From positions 1 to 64,000 of the forward strand of contig JAFGPS010000079.1 of the NCBI GenBank assembly GCA_016936075.1: 64,000 nucleotides of DNA. The letters run 5' to 3'. A program made the translations under genes and the position numbers. The notes under the pieces were generated by a model. It ran no database searches, had not been told where the DNA came from, and saw only the letters and a program-made list of their open reading frames with translations. Positions 23,940-33,473 of the stretch are shown one piece after another; the stretch's first letter is position 1, and each line of letters starts with the position of its first letter. Source of the DNA: Sedimentisphaerales bacterium (GTDB taxonomy: Bacteria; Planctomycetota; Phycisphaerae; Sedimentisphaerales; Anaerobacaceae).

Positions 23940-26279
23940 ATGAAATCCTATTATGTGTTAATTTATTTTGGCACGATATTAACCGCGATTTTTCTTGTAC
24001 CAATTGTATCAAGGTTGGCTAAAAAGCTTCATTTGGTTGATAAACCTGATTCACGTAAGGTTCATCATACTCCTATCCCGCGTGTTGGCGGAGTAGTTTT
24101 CGTTATAACAACTCTTGTTTTCATCGTACCCGGATTTTTCTTAGATAACTACATTGGTGAGTCTTTCCGTGAGTCACAGACACAGTTTATCGTTTTGTTG
24201 GCGGCGGCTTGTTTTGTTTTTATAGTTGGATTTCTTGATGATATACATTCTTTGCCAGGTTTTGTAAAACTTTTAAGTCTTATTGCCGCATCTGTTGCAA
24301 TATGTGCATCCAGTGCCACATTACAAACGATTTCAATTGGTCAGTGGGAGATAAATACCGGCCTAATATCGTGGCCTCTTTCTATTCTCTGGATAGTAGT
24401 AATAACTGTTGGAATGAACTTTATTGATGGGCTTGATGGTTTAGCAGCAGGTATAGCGGCATTCGTATGCGGAACTATTTTCGTTATTGCTCTTTTGAGC
24501 GGCCAGGCAGCGATGTCCCTGTTAATGCTTGTTCTCGTTGGTAGCGTGACAGGCTTTCTGTTTTTTAACTTTTATCCTGCTAAGATTTTCATGGGTGACT
24601 GTGGTTCAATGTTTCTCGGATTTATGATAGGAGCGGGAAGTCTTGTTTGTCAGGCCAAAACGGCAACATTTGTTGGTTTGGCGATACCTTTTCTTGTGCT
24701 GGGTATTCCACTTATTGATGCGGCATTCACTATGATTCGACGTGCTATTCTCTATCGCCGTTCGGTATTTTCATCAGAAATGGGACATATTCATCATTAT
24801 TTGCTGGATATGGGTTTGCCGCAACTTACAGCTGTTATTATAATTTACGCATTGACATGCATTAGCGCTTGTATAGGTTTATTAATGCTCACCACAAGCG
24901 GCAGTTGGTCTGTTTTATTATTTGCGGGTGGTTTGATACTTATTTTTGTAGCCTTTATTTATCTCGGAGCTGCACGTGTTCGTGAGACAATAGGAGCTAT
25001 GAAACGAAACAAAACAATTGCTCAGAAAATTAAAGCTGATCAGATTTGTTTTGAGAATGTTCAACTGCGTATGCGTCATAATGTTTCATTCAATGACTGG
25101 TGGGAATCAATTTGTATTCTGGCAAAACAGATGCGGTTTAATGATATGGAATTTTATTTAAGCAACAATGGATGTTCAGAAAAAAAATGTTCATGGGTAT
25201 TAGAAGAAAATGATAATAAAGTTGATTTACTGTCAGATTTTACTCTTCCGATAGGATCGAAAAATTCTGAAACATCAGCACATATAAAATTAAGGACATC
25301 GAGAATAGACTTGCTGGAAATTACCTGCAGGCGTGTTGCTCTTTTAGGACGACTTGTGGATGAATTTCCACCTCCAGAAGAAGTTTTTGAGATTGAAGAT
25401 GAAACAGTGTCTGAGCAGGTTAAACGAAAGGAAAAGCGTGCGATAGGAGAACCTGCGATTATGCCCGCCGCGATTAATGTGATGGGAGTTCCGGTAGTAC
25501 CCTTTACCTCTTATCAGCAGGCTCTTGCGTGTATAGAGCAAACAATAGAATCGAATCAAAAATCGTTCTGGGTTGCAATGAATCCTCAAAAATGTTATCG
25601 CGCATGGCATGAACCGGAATTAATGAAGGTCGTAAATCAGGCTGATGCCGGCATCTGCGATGGCGTTGGTATATCAGTAGCTTCAAAAATACTCAATGGA
25701 ACCAGTATAATTCGATGTACTGGTTGCGATCTTTTCTTCCAAATTATCGCTTTGGCCGAAAAGAAAAAATGGCGAATATTTCTATTAGGCGCTTCCCCTG
25801 AGTCAAATTCGAGAGCCGCTGATAATCTTACACAGCAGCATCCTGAACTTGTAATAGCTGGTAGGCATGATGGTTTTTTTAAAGACAAATCAGAGGTAAT
25901 AGAAGAAATTAACGCGAGTAAATCTGATATTCTGTTTGTGGCGATGGGCTCACCAAAGCAGGAATACTGGATATCGAAAAATTTGGACTCTATCAATGTG
26001 AAATTTTGTATGGGAATAGGGGGCAGTATTGATGTTGCTTCTGGGACTCTGACAAGAGCGCCTAAAATATTTCAAAAAACAGGTACAGAATTTCTGTTTC
26101 AATTAATTACAGAACCACGCAAGAGATGGCCGAGACAAAAGGTGTATTTTCCTTTTTTGTTAATGGTTATTTTTAAAAAGATTTTTGGTACTGCTTTATT
26201 AACTGGAGAAGATGGTGACTCATCAAAGAGACGTGTTGTAAAACCATTAGCTTCGGAACCTCAAAAAAGTAATACATAA
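23940..26279 (+). CDS. Fused WecA-like phosphoglycosyltransferase and WecG/TagA (GT26) glycosyltransferase
   Basis: The protein has 779 residues. Residues about 1-345 are a polytopic MraY/WecA/TagO-type enzyme that moves a sugar-1-phosphate onto undecaprenyl phosphate. Its motifs are VHHTPIPRVGG (about 41), FLDDIHSLPG, NFIDGLDGLAAG (about 160), FMGDCGSMFLG (about 217) and SEMGHIHHYLLDMG. Residues about 365-500 are a soluble middle region of unknown role. Residues about 515-760 are a GT26 domain: AMNPQKCY, GICDGVGIS (about 570), FLLGASPES, FVAMGSPKQEYW and GIGGSIDVASGTLTRAP. Together these would perform the first two steps of lipid-linked repeat synthesis. First gene of the locus, behind the promoter at 23623; AAGGA lies 12 bases before the ATG. 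Confidence 0.9.
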   Translation: MKSYYVLIYFGTILTAIFLVPIVSRLAKKLHLVDKPDSRKVHHTPIPRVGGVVFVITTLVFIVPGFFLDNYIGESFRESQTQFIVLLAAACFVFIVGFLDDIHSLPGFVKLLSLIAASVAICASSATLQTISIGQWEINTGLISWPLSILWIVVITVGMNFIDGLDGLAAGIAAFVCGTIFVIALLSGQAAMSLLMLVLVGSVTGFLFFNFYPAKIFMGDCGSMFLGFMIGAGSLVCQAKTATFVGLAIPFLVLGIPLIDAAFTMIRRAILYRRSVFSSEMGHIHHYLLDMGLPQLTAVIIIYALTCISACIGLLMLTTSGSWSVLLFAGGLILIFVAFIYLGAARVRETIGAMKRNKTIAQKIKADQICFENVQLRMRHNVSFNDWWESICILAKQMRFNDMEFYLSNNGCSEKKCSWVLEENDNKVDLLSDFTLPIGSKNSETSAHIKLRTSRIDLLEITCRRVALLGRLVDEFPPPEEVFEIEDETVSEQVKRKEKRAIGEPAIMPAAINVMGVPVVPFTSYQQALACIEQTIESNQKSFWVAMNPQKCYRAWHEPELMKVVNQADAGICDGVGISVASKILNGTSIIRCTGCDLFFQIIALAEKKKWRIFLLGASPESNSRAADNLTQQHPELVIAGRHDGFFKDKSEVIEEINASKSDILFVAMGSPKQEYWISKNLDSINVKFCMGIGGSIDVASGTLTRAPKIFQKTGTEFLFQLITEPRKRWPRQKVYFPFLLMVIFKKIFGTALLTGEDGDSSKRRVVKPLASEPQKSNT

Positions 26280-26355
26280 AACATTATTTAAATCTCTAAA
26301 AAAGAATTAATGTGCGATAGAGAAGCATATGAGTTAATTCAAGGAGACGTTTGAA

Positions 26356-28731
26356 TTGAAAAATATAAATAACCAATTTGAAAATTCATCGAATGAAGGA
26401 TTACCATCTAATCCTAATCCAATAATTCAGTCAAAGGATGAATCCGGAAATCAAAACGGAAATATTCAGCCGGTCGAAACAGTATTAAGAACGAAAAGAC
26501 CAATGCCGCTTTCTGACTCATCATTATCTTATGGTCCGCATGCTGGTGCGCGAAATTATGACAAACAGGTTTGGACGGCAAGTTATATTTTAAGAGCACT
26601 ATTCCGTTACAAATGGTCTTTCTTATTAATATTTATTCTTACCGCGGGACCTCTTCTTGCTTTTATCTGGACACAAATTGTTCCGAAGTACCAGGCCCGA
26701 GCGGAAATACGAGTTAGACCGATTATTCCATTTCTTGTTTATAAGACAGAAGACAGTGGAATGATTCCGTTATATAGTTCGTTCCTTAATACTCAGGTTT
26801 CTATTATTAGAAGTATGACGGTTCTTCAGCGTGTTTTGGATCAAAAGGATATTCAGAATACGACATGGTATAAGAAGCCGCAGAAGTCTTTATTATCAAA
26901 ATTGAGTGGTAAAATATCTCCAATGGAAAGACTGAGAGATGATCTTTCAGTAAGACCTCGCAGACAAACAGAAATTGTTGATGTATCTTTTGTTGCGGTT
27001 AATGCTAAGGAAGCAAAGCTTGTTGTAGATTCTGTTTTGGACAAGTACCTGCAATATGTTAAAGATAGATCTGATACAACTCAAGATGAACTTTACCGCC
27101 AGTTGTCAGATGAGTTTAGGAAATTGGATAGAGAAATTCAGGGTAGTCAGGTATCGATTCAGGAACGTCTTAAGGCGTTGGGTACAAATTCTCCCGATGA
27201 ACTTATTGCAAGTAAGAGGAATAGCATAGAAGAAACAGCACTAAGACTGAACCATGTACAACAGAGCATTGCGATTTTGGAATGGGATCAAAAGAAAATA
27301 ATTGAATTAATGAAAAATGAAAATGACCAAAACAGAGATAGTAACGACGCTTTTGCTGAGGTTCCGGAGGAAAGACAATATTATGCTGATCCTGATTGGC
27401 GACAATTGGATATTAATGTAAGAACTATTAAGTACAAGATTGAAACAAGTAAGTTTACAGATAATAATCCAAAATTGCTTGATTTACAGGAAGATCTGAA
27501 GTTTTCTGAAGATTTACTTAAACTTCGAGAATCTCAAATTGATGCACAAAGAAAGAGTATGCCAAATAATATGATGGCTTTAACTGGCGGCTCAGTCTTG
27601 AATTACGAAGATCAGTTAAACAAAAATGAGTATCAGATAGAACGGGCTAAACAAGAGGAACAAATCCTAAGCGAAAATTTGAGTAAACAACAAGAAGAAT
27701 TTGAATTAGTTTTTAAAAGCGCACAATCGCTTGAACAAGAAAAACAGGACCTGGCATATACTCTAGAGAAATTTGAAGCGGTTCGCCAGCGTTTGGATCA
27801 GAAGAATACGGAACGAAATGTTCCCGGCTCTATTGAAATATTAACGAATGCCTTTGTGCCTTCAAAGCCATACAATGATCGAAGAGTAGTATTCTCTGTG
27901 ATGGTGTTATGTTTAGCTGCCGGCTTAGGTTTAGGTGTGTCATTTCTCAGAGCGACTATGAACCAGGTGATTTTGGGTTCTCAGGATATGCCTCTCTCTA
28001 TAAAGGTTCCTCATCTGGGTTCAATACCATTGATTCGTCTTAAGAATCCTTTGGGTAAAATGCTCGGTGATGAGATTGAAAAGAACCAGATTCAACTCTT
28101 TGAGTCGGTACGTGTTATCCGTACAAAACTTCTGCTGCAATTGAATAATCAAAAAAGCTCCACAGTTCTTATCTCCAGTTCTGTCGCAGGGACGGGCAAA
28201 TCAAGTTTTATAAAAGTATTGGGCAAGTGCATTGCAAAAACAGGTAAAAAAGTTCTTATGATAGATACTGATTTTTATAAGAAGACATTATCGAGACGTT
28301 TTGGTTTGGTAGATAAACCAGGTATTATTAATTATTTAAACTCGAAATCTTTGGACTTTTCTGGTATTTGCCAAACGGAAATACCTAATCTGAGTATCTT
28401 ACCTGTCGGGAAACAAGATGCTGAAAATACTATGTTCGAAGGTATAGATAATGGTTTTTTCGGGACATATCTCGAAGCATTGCAAGAAAAATATTCGGTA
28501 ATCATTTTAGATAGTTCGCCCGTTTTACCGCGTGCGGATACTGTTATAATGTCTCAACATGTTAATGGTGTTATAATGGTAGAACGCGAACTTTTATCGC
28601 GTCGTGAGAATATGATTGATGCAATTGAACGAGTTAATTCTGCTGGTGGACATATGTGGGGTGTAGTTTTTGTTGGTTCAAGTGATTTTGAAGCGTACGG
28701 CAGCTACTCCGGCTATTACGATTCCGAATAA
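26356..28731 (+). CDS. Polysaccharide co-polymerase with bacterial tyrosine kinase domain (Wzc/BY-kinase type)
   Basis: The protein has 791 residues from TTG 26356, with AGGAG eight bases upstream. A Wzz-type chain-length domain has its first helix at about 85-108, long periplasmic coiled coils (about 240-500) and a second helix at about 511-531. The C-terminal kinase has Walker A AGTGKS (about 610), Walker A' VLMIDTDFYKK (about 634) and Walker B VIILDSSP (about 716). The extreme C-terminus has a tyrosine cluster (Tyr781, 784, 787, 788), the usual autophosphorylation tail. Such proteins set chain length and control export of Wzy-dependent polysaccharides. No Wza-type outer-membrane exporter is encoded nearby. 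Confidence 0.9.
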   Translation: MKNINNQFENSSNEGLPSNPNPIIQSKDESGNQNGNIQPVETVLRTKRPMPLSDSSLSYGPHAGARNYDKQVWTASYILRALFRYKWSFLLIFILTAGPLLAFIWTQIVPKYQARAEIRVRPIIPFLVYKTEDSGMIPLYSSFLNTQVSIIRSMTVLQRVLDQKDIQNTTWYKKPQKSLLSKLSGKISPMERLRDDLSVRPRRQTEIVDVSFVAVNAKEAKLVVDSVLDKYLQYVKDRSDTTQDELYRQLSDEFRKLDREIQGSQVSIQERLKALGTNSPDELIASKRNSIEETALRLNHVQQSIAILEWDQKKIIELMKNENDQNRDSNDAFAEVPEERQYYADPDWRQLDINVRTIKYKIETSKFTDNNPKLLDLQEDLKFSEDLLKLRESQIDAQRKSMPNNMMALTGGSVLNYEDQLNKNEYQIERAKQEEQILSENLSKQQEEFELVFKSAQSLEQEKQDLAYTLEKFEAVRQRLDQKNTERNVPGSIEILTNAFVPSKPYNDRRVVFSVMVLCLAAGLGLGVSFLRATMNQVILGSQDMPLSIKVPHLGSIPLIRLKNPLGKMLGDEIEKNQIQLFESVRVIRTKLLLQLNNQKSSTVLISSSVAGTGKSSFIKVLGKCIAKTGKKVLMIDTDFYKKTLSRRFGLVDKPGIINYLNSKSLDFSGICQTEIPNLSILPVGKQDAENTMFEGIDNGFFGTYLEALQEKYSVIILDSSPVLPRADTVIMSQHVNGVIMVERELLSRRENMIDAIERVNSAGGHMWGVVFVGSSDFEAYGSYSGYYDSE

Positions 28732-28800
28732 ACATAATTATATAGCAAACTTTTAGAATTGATTTTAATAAATTATAATCAATACAAGTCAAATTGAAAT

Positions 28801-29418
28801 ATGTTTGAGAATGTAATAGCCGACTTAAAGCACTATCGATTTCAATGTGTAAGCAACAAAGAATCTTCATTAGTGCTGACATTATTTTCCTGTTTATATA
28901 GGCATCCCGCTCTTGCCGCTGTACTGTTCTATCGATTTGGACACTGGGCTTATAATCTTCGTATTCCTATAATTAGGGAGATTGGGAAGCTTTTATACTT
29001 AATTTTCCAACCGCTGGTTAGGTTATATTCCGGTGTGCAGATTAACCCTCGTACAGAAATTGGTAAGGGATTGGTTATAATGCACTTTGGAGGTGTGGTA
29101 TTGTGTAAAGATTGTTCTATTGGAGAGCAGTGTGTCCTGCACCATAATTTCAGTATTGTTACAACTAATTATCGTCAGGGTGCGCGGATTGGTAACAATT
29201 TCTGGGCTGGTGTCGCAGTTGTAATGGTAGGCAATATCATCGTTGAAGATAACGTGATTTGTGGGGCAGGGAGCATTGTAACTAAGTCCGTTCCTGCAAA
29301 CGCAATTATTACCGGAACTCCCGCCAAAATTTTGCGGTTTCGTCTTCCTACAGAGATGCCCCCAAAACAAATTCACGGGCATCACTCCCCTGAGTCGTTT
29401 TTGAAACTGGATAAATAA
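28801..29418 (+). CDS. CysE-like hexapeptide-repeat O-acetyltransferase
   Basis: The protein has 205 residues. It has a helical N-terminal part like serine acetyltransferases (LFSCLYRHPALAAVLFYRFGHW), then left-handed beta-helix hexapeptide repeats (about 80-185): VQINPRTEIGKGLVIMH, VVLCKDCSIGEQC, ARIGNNFWAGVAVVMVG. It ends with the family-typical GAGSIVTKSVPANAIITGTPAK. His94 (VIMHFGG) is the likely catalytic His. In this locus the substrate is more likely a sugar hydroxyl or amino sugar than serine. There is a 69-base gap from the kinase gene. Confidence 0.82.
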   Translation: MFENVIADLKHYRFQCVSNKESSLVLTLFSCLYRHPALAAVLFYRFGHWAYNLRIPIIREIGKLLYLIFQPLVRLYSGVQINPRTEIGKGLVIMHFGGVVLCKDCSIGEQCVLHHNFSIVTTNYRQGARIGNNFWAGVAVVMVGNIIVEDNVICGAGSIVTKSVPANAIITGTPAKILRFRLPTEMPPKQIHGHHSPESFLKLDK

Positions 29419-29565
29419 TGTTGTTTTGGTCCTATATTATCATAATAGTATAGGTTGTATGTGTTGAATTGAGCAAGTTAATATTGTTGCAAACTTGTAA
29501 ACTTGGCAAAGATATATTACATTTTATTTAGAAAGTTCAATGTCTTATTTCGTGGAGTCAAGGTT

Positions 29566-31605
29566 ATGAAAAAATTATTATTTTTGCTTATTTTATTATT
29601 CTTAGAAGTAAATCATGTTAATGCAGATGAAACTTGGAAGCCACCAATAGGAATACCAGTACCACCATTTGGTATTAATGAGACTTATAGAATGTATGAT
29701 TCTGAACCGAACAGGAGTTCTTTATTAACTTATTATGAAAGCAGTTCCGGAGGTTACTATACTTCTTATGTAGATCCTTGTAATTCCGCGGCAACTAATT
29801 CCGGCAATACTTATGGTACGGAAAGTAAGCCAAGAAAAACGATACCGTCAACATTACCTGCCGGCAGTGTTTGTGAGGTACATCACGTTCTTAAAGCATT
29901 AAATAAATATCAGTCTAATATCACAAGTCAGGGAACAGAAACATATCCTGTCTTTATTCGTGGTATAAATAACCCTGTTTCGGAAGATACAAGTCCAACT
30001 ACAGGGCATAGGCATACAATCCAGTTTTTTGGAAGTTATCTTGTATTTGAAGGTTTCCGTATTTATAATGGTTCACTTACCACCTATAATAATTCTACGG
30101 AAAAAACTCATATAGTTATAAGAGGTAATGACGTTGCTTACATTGATTCCTCTTCAGGTGGTAACGGTATAACTATTAATGGTAATTCTTCATATACTGT
30201 TATTTATAATAACAATATACATAATAACGGTAATATTCCGATTAATAGTTCATATGATGTCCACGGCATTAAGGTGTGGAATAACCAAAGTGGTGGGATA
30301 GTTCCTCGATATACCTGGATTATTAATAATCAGATATATCAGAATGATGGAGATGGTGTACAACTTGGTGAAACTTATACTGGTACGGGTCCGGAATATA
30401 CATATATTGGATACAATATAATGTATGGTGACAGGCAGTATGGAGTAACATTAAAAGAGTCTAATCATACTATTATTTCTCAGAATACTGTATATGGTTA
30501 TAAAGAAGAAGATAGAATCATTGGAATAAATCCTAATCCAAGGCCGTTAGGAACTAACGCTGATACTGCTGGTTTATATCTTGGTAATAACAACGCGTAT
30601 AATAGCTGGACATTATTTAATGACATATATGACTGTACGTGGGGTATGAAACTCGATAATGAGGGCAGTGATTGCAACGCTTATGTAGTAGGTAATATCG
30701 TTCATGATATTTCCGATTCAGGATTTTTTACTTATTCCCCACAATGTCATCCCTATACATATTTTGTATTCAATACATTTTATAATGTAAATAAGGGATT
30801 TTATATGCATCATCCATTTGGAGGTACACACCAGTTTTATAATAATATTTTCTCTGGTTGTGCTACGAAATGGATTGATCTTGCCGATGAAAATACGATT
30901 GCAAATGTAATAGCGAAAAATAATATTTTCTTTAATGGCGGCGGTTTAAACTGGGGTAAAGATACTTATTCAACGGTATCTGCATTTATGGCTGGTGAGC
31001 CAAGTAATACAGGCAATAAGGTAATAGATCCATTGTATGTGGATCCTGAAAATCATGATTTTAATCTACAGGATGGAAGCCCGGTTAATGATTTGGAAAC
31101 ATGCAATGAAGCTCAGGCGATTTTAAATTTATTTTTCCAGCTTTATGGTATCGATTTGAGCGAAGATATCGATGGAGTTCCGAGAGTAAACGGATCAAAC
31201 AATGTGCCAAATATTGAAAATCCTGAATCAGCTGATTCAGTTCCCACTGACAACTCCAGTGATACAGGTATTAATGACAATACAAATGATCCAGTGGATG
31301 AATCCAGTAACCCTGTAGAAGAATCAGGTTCTTCAGACCCAGGTGTTACAGTGTCTCCAGAAAATATAACTCCTTTGCCTATGATAGATAAAGTTGAAAT
31401 TATCGAGGTTGATAGCAGTGACAGCACTTATGCAGGTTTTTCAACTATCGATCCTTTATTTAGTACCTCGAATGCAGGATTGCACGTCCGGGATGACAAA
31501 ATTGCCAAGGTAAAGACAATCAAAGTTAGAGGAATCTTTAACAGGTACGATGATTTATATTGTTTACCTAAGAAAAACATGAATTATATGGAATCTTTTG
31601 AATAA
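29566..31605 (+). CDS. Secreted right-handed parallel beta-helix protein
   Basis: The protein has 679 residues with a signal peptide at about 1-21 (ending VNA). Residues about 120-480 show repeated short N-rich turns and Y/I strands (NDGDGVQLGETY, ITINGNSSYTVIYNNNIH, GVTLKESNHTIISQNTVYG), characteristic of pectate-lyase-like beta helices. A Ser/Asp/Pro-rich linker (about 525-600) precedes a C-terminal domain of about 75 residues. Relatives in polysaccharide loci are lyases, epimerases or hydrolases acting on the polymer; no catalytic set can be assigned with certainty. ATG 29566 has GGAG upstream and fits the signal peptide. A strong terminator follows. Confidence 0.75.
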   Translation: MKKLLFLLILLFLEVNHVNADETWKPPIGIPVPPFGINETYRMYDSEPNRSSLLTYYESSSGGYYTSYVDPCNSAATNSGNTYGTESKPRKTIPSTLPAGSVCEVHHVLKALNKYQSNITSQGTETYPVFIRGINNPVSEDTSPTTGHRHTIQFFGSYLVFEGFRIYNGSLTTYNNSTEKTHIVIRGNDVAYIDSSSGGNGITINGNSSYTVIYNNNIHNNGNIPINSSYDVHGIKVWNNQSGGIVPRYTWIINNQIYQNDGDGVQLGETYTGTGPEYTYIGYNIMYGDRQYGVTLKESNHTIISQNTVYGYKEEDRIIGINPNPRPLGTNADTAGLYLGNNNAYNSWTLFNDIYDCTWGMKLDNEGSDCNAYVVGNIVHDISDSGFFTYSPQCHPYTYFVFNTFYNVNKGFYMHHPFGGTHQFYNNIFSGCATKWIDLADENTIANVIAKNNIFFNGGGLNWGKDTYSTVSAFMAGEPSNTGNKVIDPLYVDPENHDFNLQDGSPVNDLETCNEAQAILNLFFQLYGIDLSEDIDGVPRVNGSNNVPNIENPESADSVPTDNSSDTGINDNTNDPVDESSNPVEESGSSDPGVTVSPENITPLPMIDKVEIIEVDSSDSTYAGFSTIDPLFSTSNAGLHVRDDKIAKVKTIKVRGIFNRYDDLYCLPKKNMNYMESFE

Positions 31606-31616
31606 AAAACCATTCT

Positions 31617-31664
31617 AAATATCATTGCAGGGCTGCTGACCTTGCAATGATATTTATTTTTTTG
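31617..31664 (+). terminator. Intrinsic terminator within the exopolysaccharide locus
   Basis: Perfect 13-bp arms aaatatcattgca (31617-31629) and tgcaatgatattt (31643-31655) around a GC-containing loop, followed by a run of T. It ends a first transcription unit of four genes (23940-31605). Confidence 0.85.
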
Positions 31665-31789
31665 CCTTATTTGATAAAAAAGTGTCACAATTCATCTCAA
31701 AGATATTTTCAATTTGTTATTATTTCAACGACCAACTGAATATATAATCATCTATACTGGCACTAATATAGATACAATTAATATCTGAT

Positions 31790-33208
31790 ATGAGTATTCG
31801 CATAACCGCTTTATATTTTTTAATATTAAGTCTTTCCATCTATGCGTGGAAGGACTGGTTTAAGAGTCTCTGCGGCCTGATTTTACTGATGGCTGTTATC
31901 GAACATCCGGATATGCCCAAAAACCTGTTCGGAATTCAGGGACTAAATCCATGGAATGTCTTATTCGGTGTAATATTTCTTGCCTGGTTAGTTAGTCGCG
32001 TTCGTGATGGTCTGCGATGGGATATGCCGCGATATATAGCAGTATTATTACTGATATATATTAGCGTAATTGTAGCAGGTGTATTGCGTGCGTTTTTTGA
32101 TCCGGGCTATTTTGCAGAATATCCGCTTAAAAGCCTTATAAGCGAGGAATTAATTAATACTATAAAGTGGATGATTCCCGGTATTTTACTATTTGATGGC
32201 TGCAGAACGCGAAAACAGGCTGTAATGGCTTTAGTTTGTTTACTTGTACTATATTTTCTTATATGCCTGCAGGTTGCCAAACATGTACCTCCTTCAGCTA
32301 TCTTCAGTGATAGCGGAAATGTTGAAGTTTTAAGAAATAGAATAAAAAAGATGGTTGGATATCATCCCAACGAGGTAGCCGCAATACTTGGTGGTGCATA
32401 TTGGGGATTTATAGCATTATTGCCTTTAATACCAAGGAAGATTTTTAAGATAGCTGTTTTAATAGCAGCATGTTTAATTATTTATGCTCTTGCTTTAACT
32501 GGTGGAAGAACTGGTTATGCTGCCTGGGGATTAACAGGACTAATTTTATGTTTAATAAAGTGGCGAAAGTATTTAATACTTGCACCCATAGTTGTAATAC
32601 TATTGCCGGTAATTTTTCCCGGCGCAACTCAACGTATGCTCGAAGGCTTCGGACAGGTGAACGTTTCCGGCGAAACCATTGCAAACGAAGATGAAATAAC
32701 CGCAGGCAGAACAGTAGCATGGCCTTATGTTATTGACAAGATATCTGAGTCGTCCTTGACAGGCTACGGACGACTGGCAATGAGACGTACCGGTTTATAT
32801 GATAGAATTGAAGCTGACCATCCTGGCACAGGAACGCCTCATCCTCATAATATGTATCTTGAGACATTGCTGGATAACGGATTAATAGGTTCTTTGCCGA
32901 TTTTGCTGTTCTGGGCTATTGTAGTAATACATTCAGCAAGGTTATTTCGAAGTAGTAATCGGCTTTGTTCTGCAATTGGCGGCCTGTCTTTGGCTTTGAC
33001 ATTGAACTGGTTAATTGCAGGTATCGGTAGTCAGCATGTTTATCCTGAAGAGTTTACTTTTGGAATGTGGGTAACGTTGTTTCTTATGAGCAGGGTTTAT
33101 TTGGAAGAAAAAAAGGCTCACAGGACTGCCATTATTGCCCAGGGATATGAAATAACTCATCAATCTTTTGACGAGAGTATGGCTGTAATTCAGACCTATG
33201 AAAAATAA
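31790..33208 (+). CDS. O-antigen ligase/polymerase family membrane protein (Wzy-like)
   Basis: The protein has 472 residues with about ten or more hydrophobic segments. The large periplasmic loop carries the Wzy_C/WaaL features: TAGRTVAWPYVIDKI, LTGYGRLAMRRTG and the HPHNMYLETLLDNGLIG motif (from about residue 350). These enzymes polymerise lipid-linked repeat units or transfer polymer to an acceptor. Since the locus has a Wzz/Wzc protein and a flippase, polymerase is the better guess. Start ATG 31790 lacks a clear ribosome site. A TATAAT lies at 31743-31748 but no convincing -35 box. Confidence 0.85.
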   Translation: MSIRITALYFLILSLSIYAWKDWFKSLCGLILLMAVIEHPDMPKNLFGIQGLNPWNVLFGVIFLAWLVSRVRDGLRWDMPRYIAVLLLIYISVIVAGVLRAFFDPGYFAEYPLKSLISEELINTIKWMIPGILLFDGCRTRKQAVMALVCLLVLYFLICLQVAKHVPPSAIFSDSGNVEVLRNRIKKMVGYHPNEVAAILGGAYWGFIALLPLIPRKIFKIAVLIAACLIIYALALTGGRTGYAAWGLTGLILCLIKWRKYLILAPIVVILLPVIFPGATQRMLEGFGQVNVSGETIANEDEITAGRTVAWPYVIDKISESSLTGYGRLAMRRTGLYDRIEADHPGTGTPHPHNMYLETLLDNGLIGSLPILLFWAIVVIHSARLFRSSNRLCSAIGGLSLALTLNWLIAGIGSQHVYPEEFTFGMWVTLFLMSRVYLEEKKAHRTAIIAQGYEITHQSFDESMAVIQTYEK

Positions 33209-33431
33209 AAAACAGGATTATAAGATAATAGATACAAATCAGGAATCGAGTATTACCGATTCATCGGATACAACTGGAAAGGATAAGTCAGGTAAAGACC
33301 TTACTGGCCGAGATAATATAGCCTCAAGCGTCATTTATAGCTGGATTGGTCACTTGGTTCTTATCATCGCTGGTTTCATTATGCCCAGAATAATTGACTT
33401 TAAGCTTAATCCTAAACTATTGGATAAATAA
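33198..33431 (+). pseudogene. Probable remnant of a second flippase (N-terminal fragment)
   Basis: This frame of 77 codons overlaps the Wzy-like gene by 11 bases. After a low-complexity polar start (SSDTTGKDKSGKDLTGRD) it reads VIYSWIGHLVLIIAGFIMPRIID, which looks like the first membrane helix of MOP-superfamily polysaccharide flippases. It then stops, and no continuation is visible in other frames before the complete flippase gene at 33474. It may instead be an intact small single-helix membrane protein; the overlap suggests it is translated. Confidence 0.45.
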
Positions 33432-33473
33432 ATTTTACATGATGATTGAGGAGATATCTTAAAGAGATAATTT

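Noticed and set aside
28758-28784. Palindrome around attgat...atcaat as an operator before the acetyltransferase gene
   Set aside because: Short and AT-rich with no second copy; not above chance in this region.
29432-29455. Palindrome cctatattat...atagtatagg after the acetyltransferase gene as a terminator
   Set aside because: The stem is AT-only with one wobble and there is no T tract after it.
31743-31748. Perfect TATAAT before the Wzy-like gene
   Set aside because: No -35 match at 16-18 bases upstream, and such hexamers are expected by chance in this AT-rich DNA.
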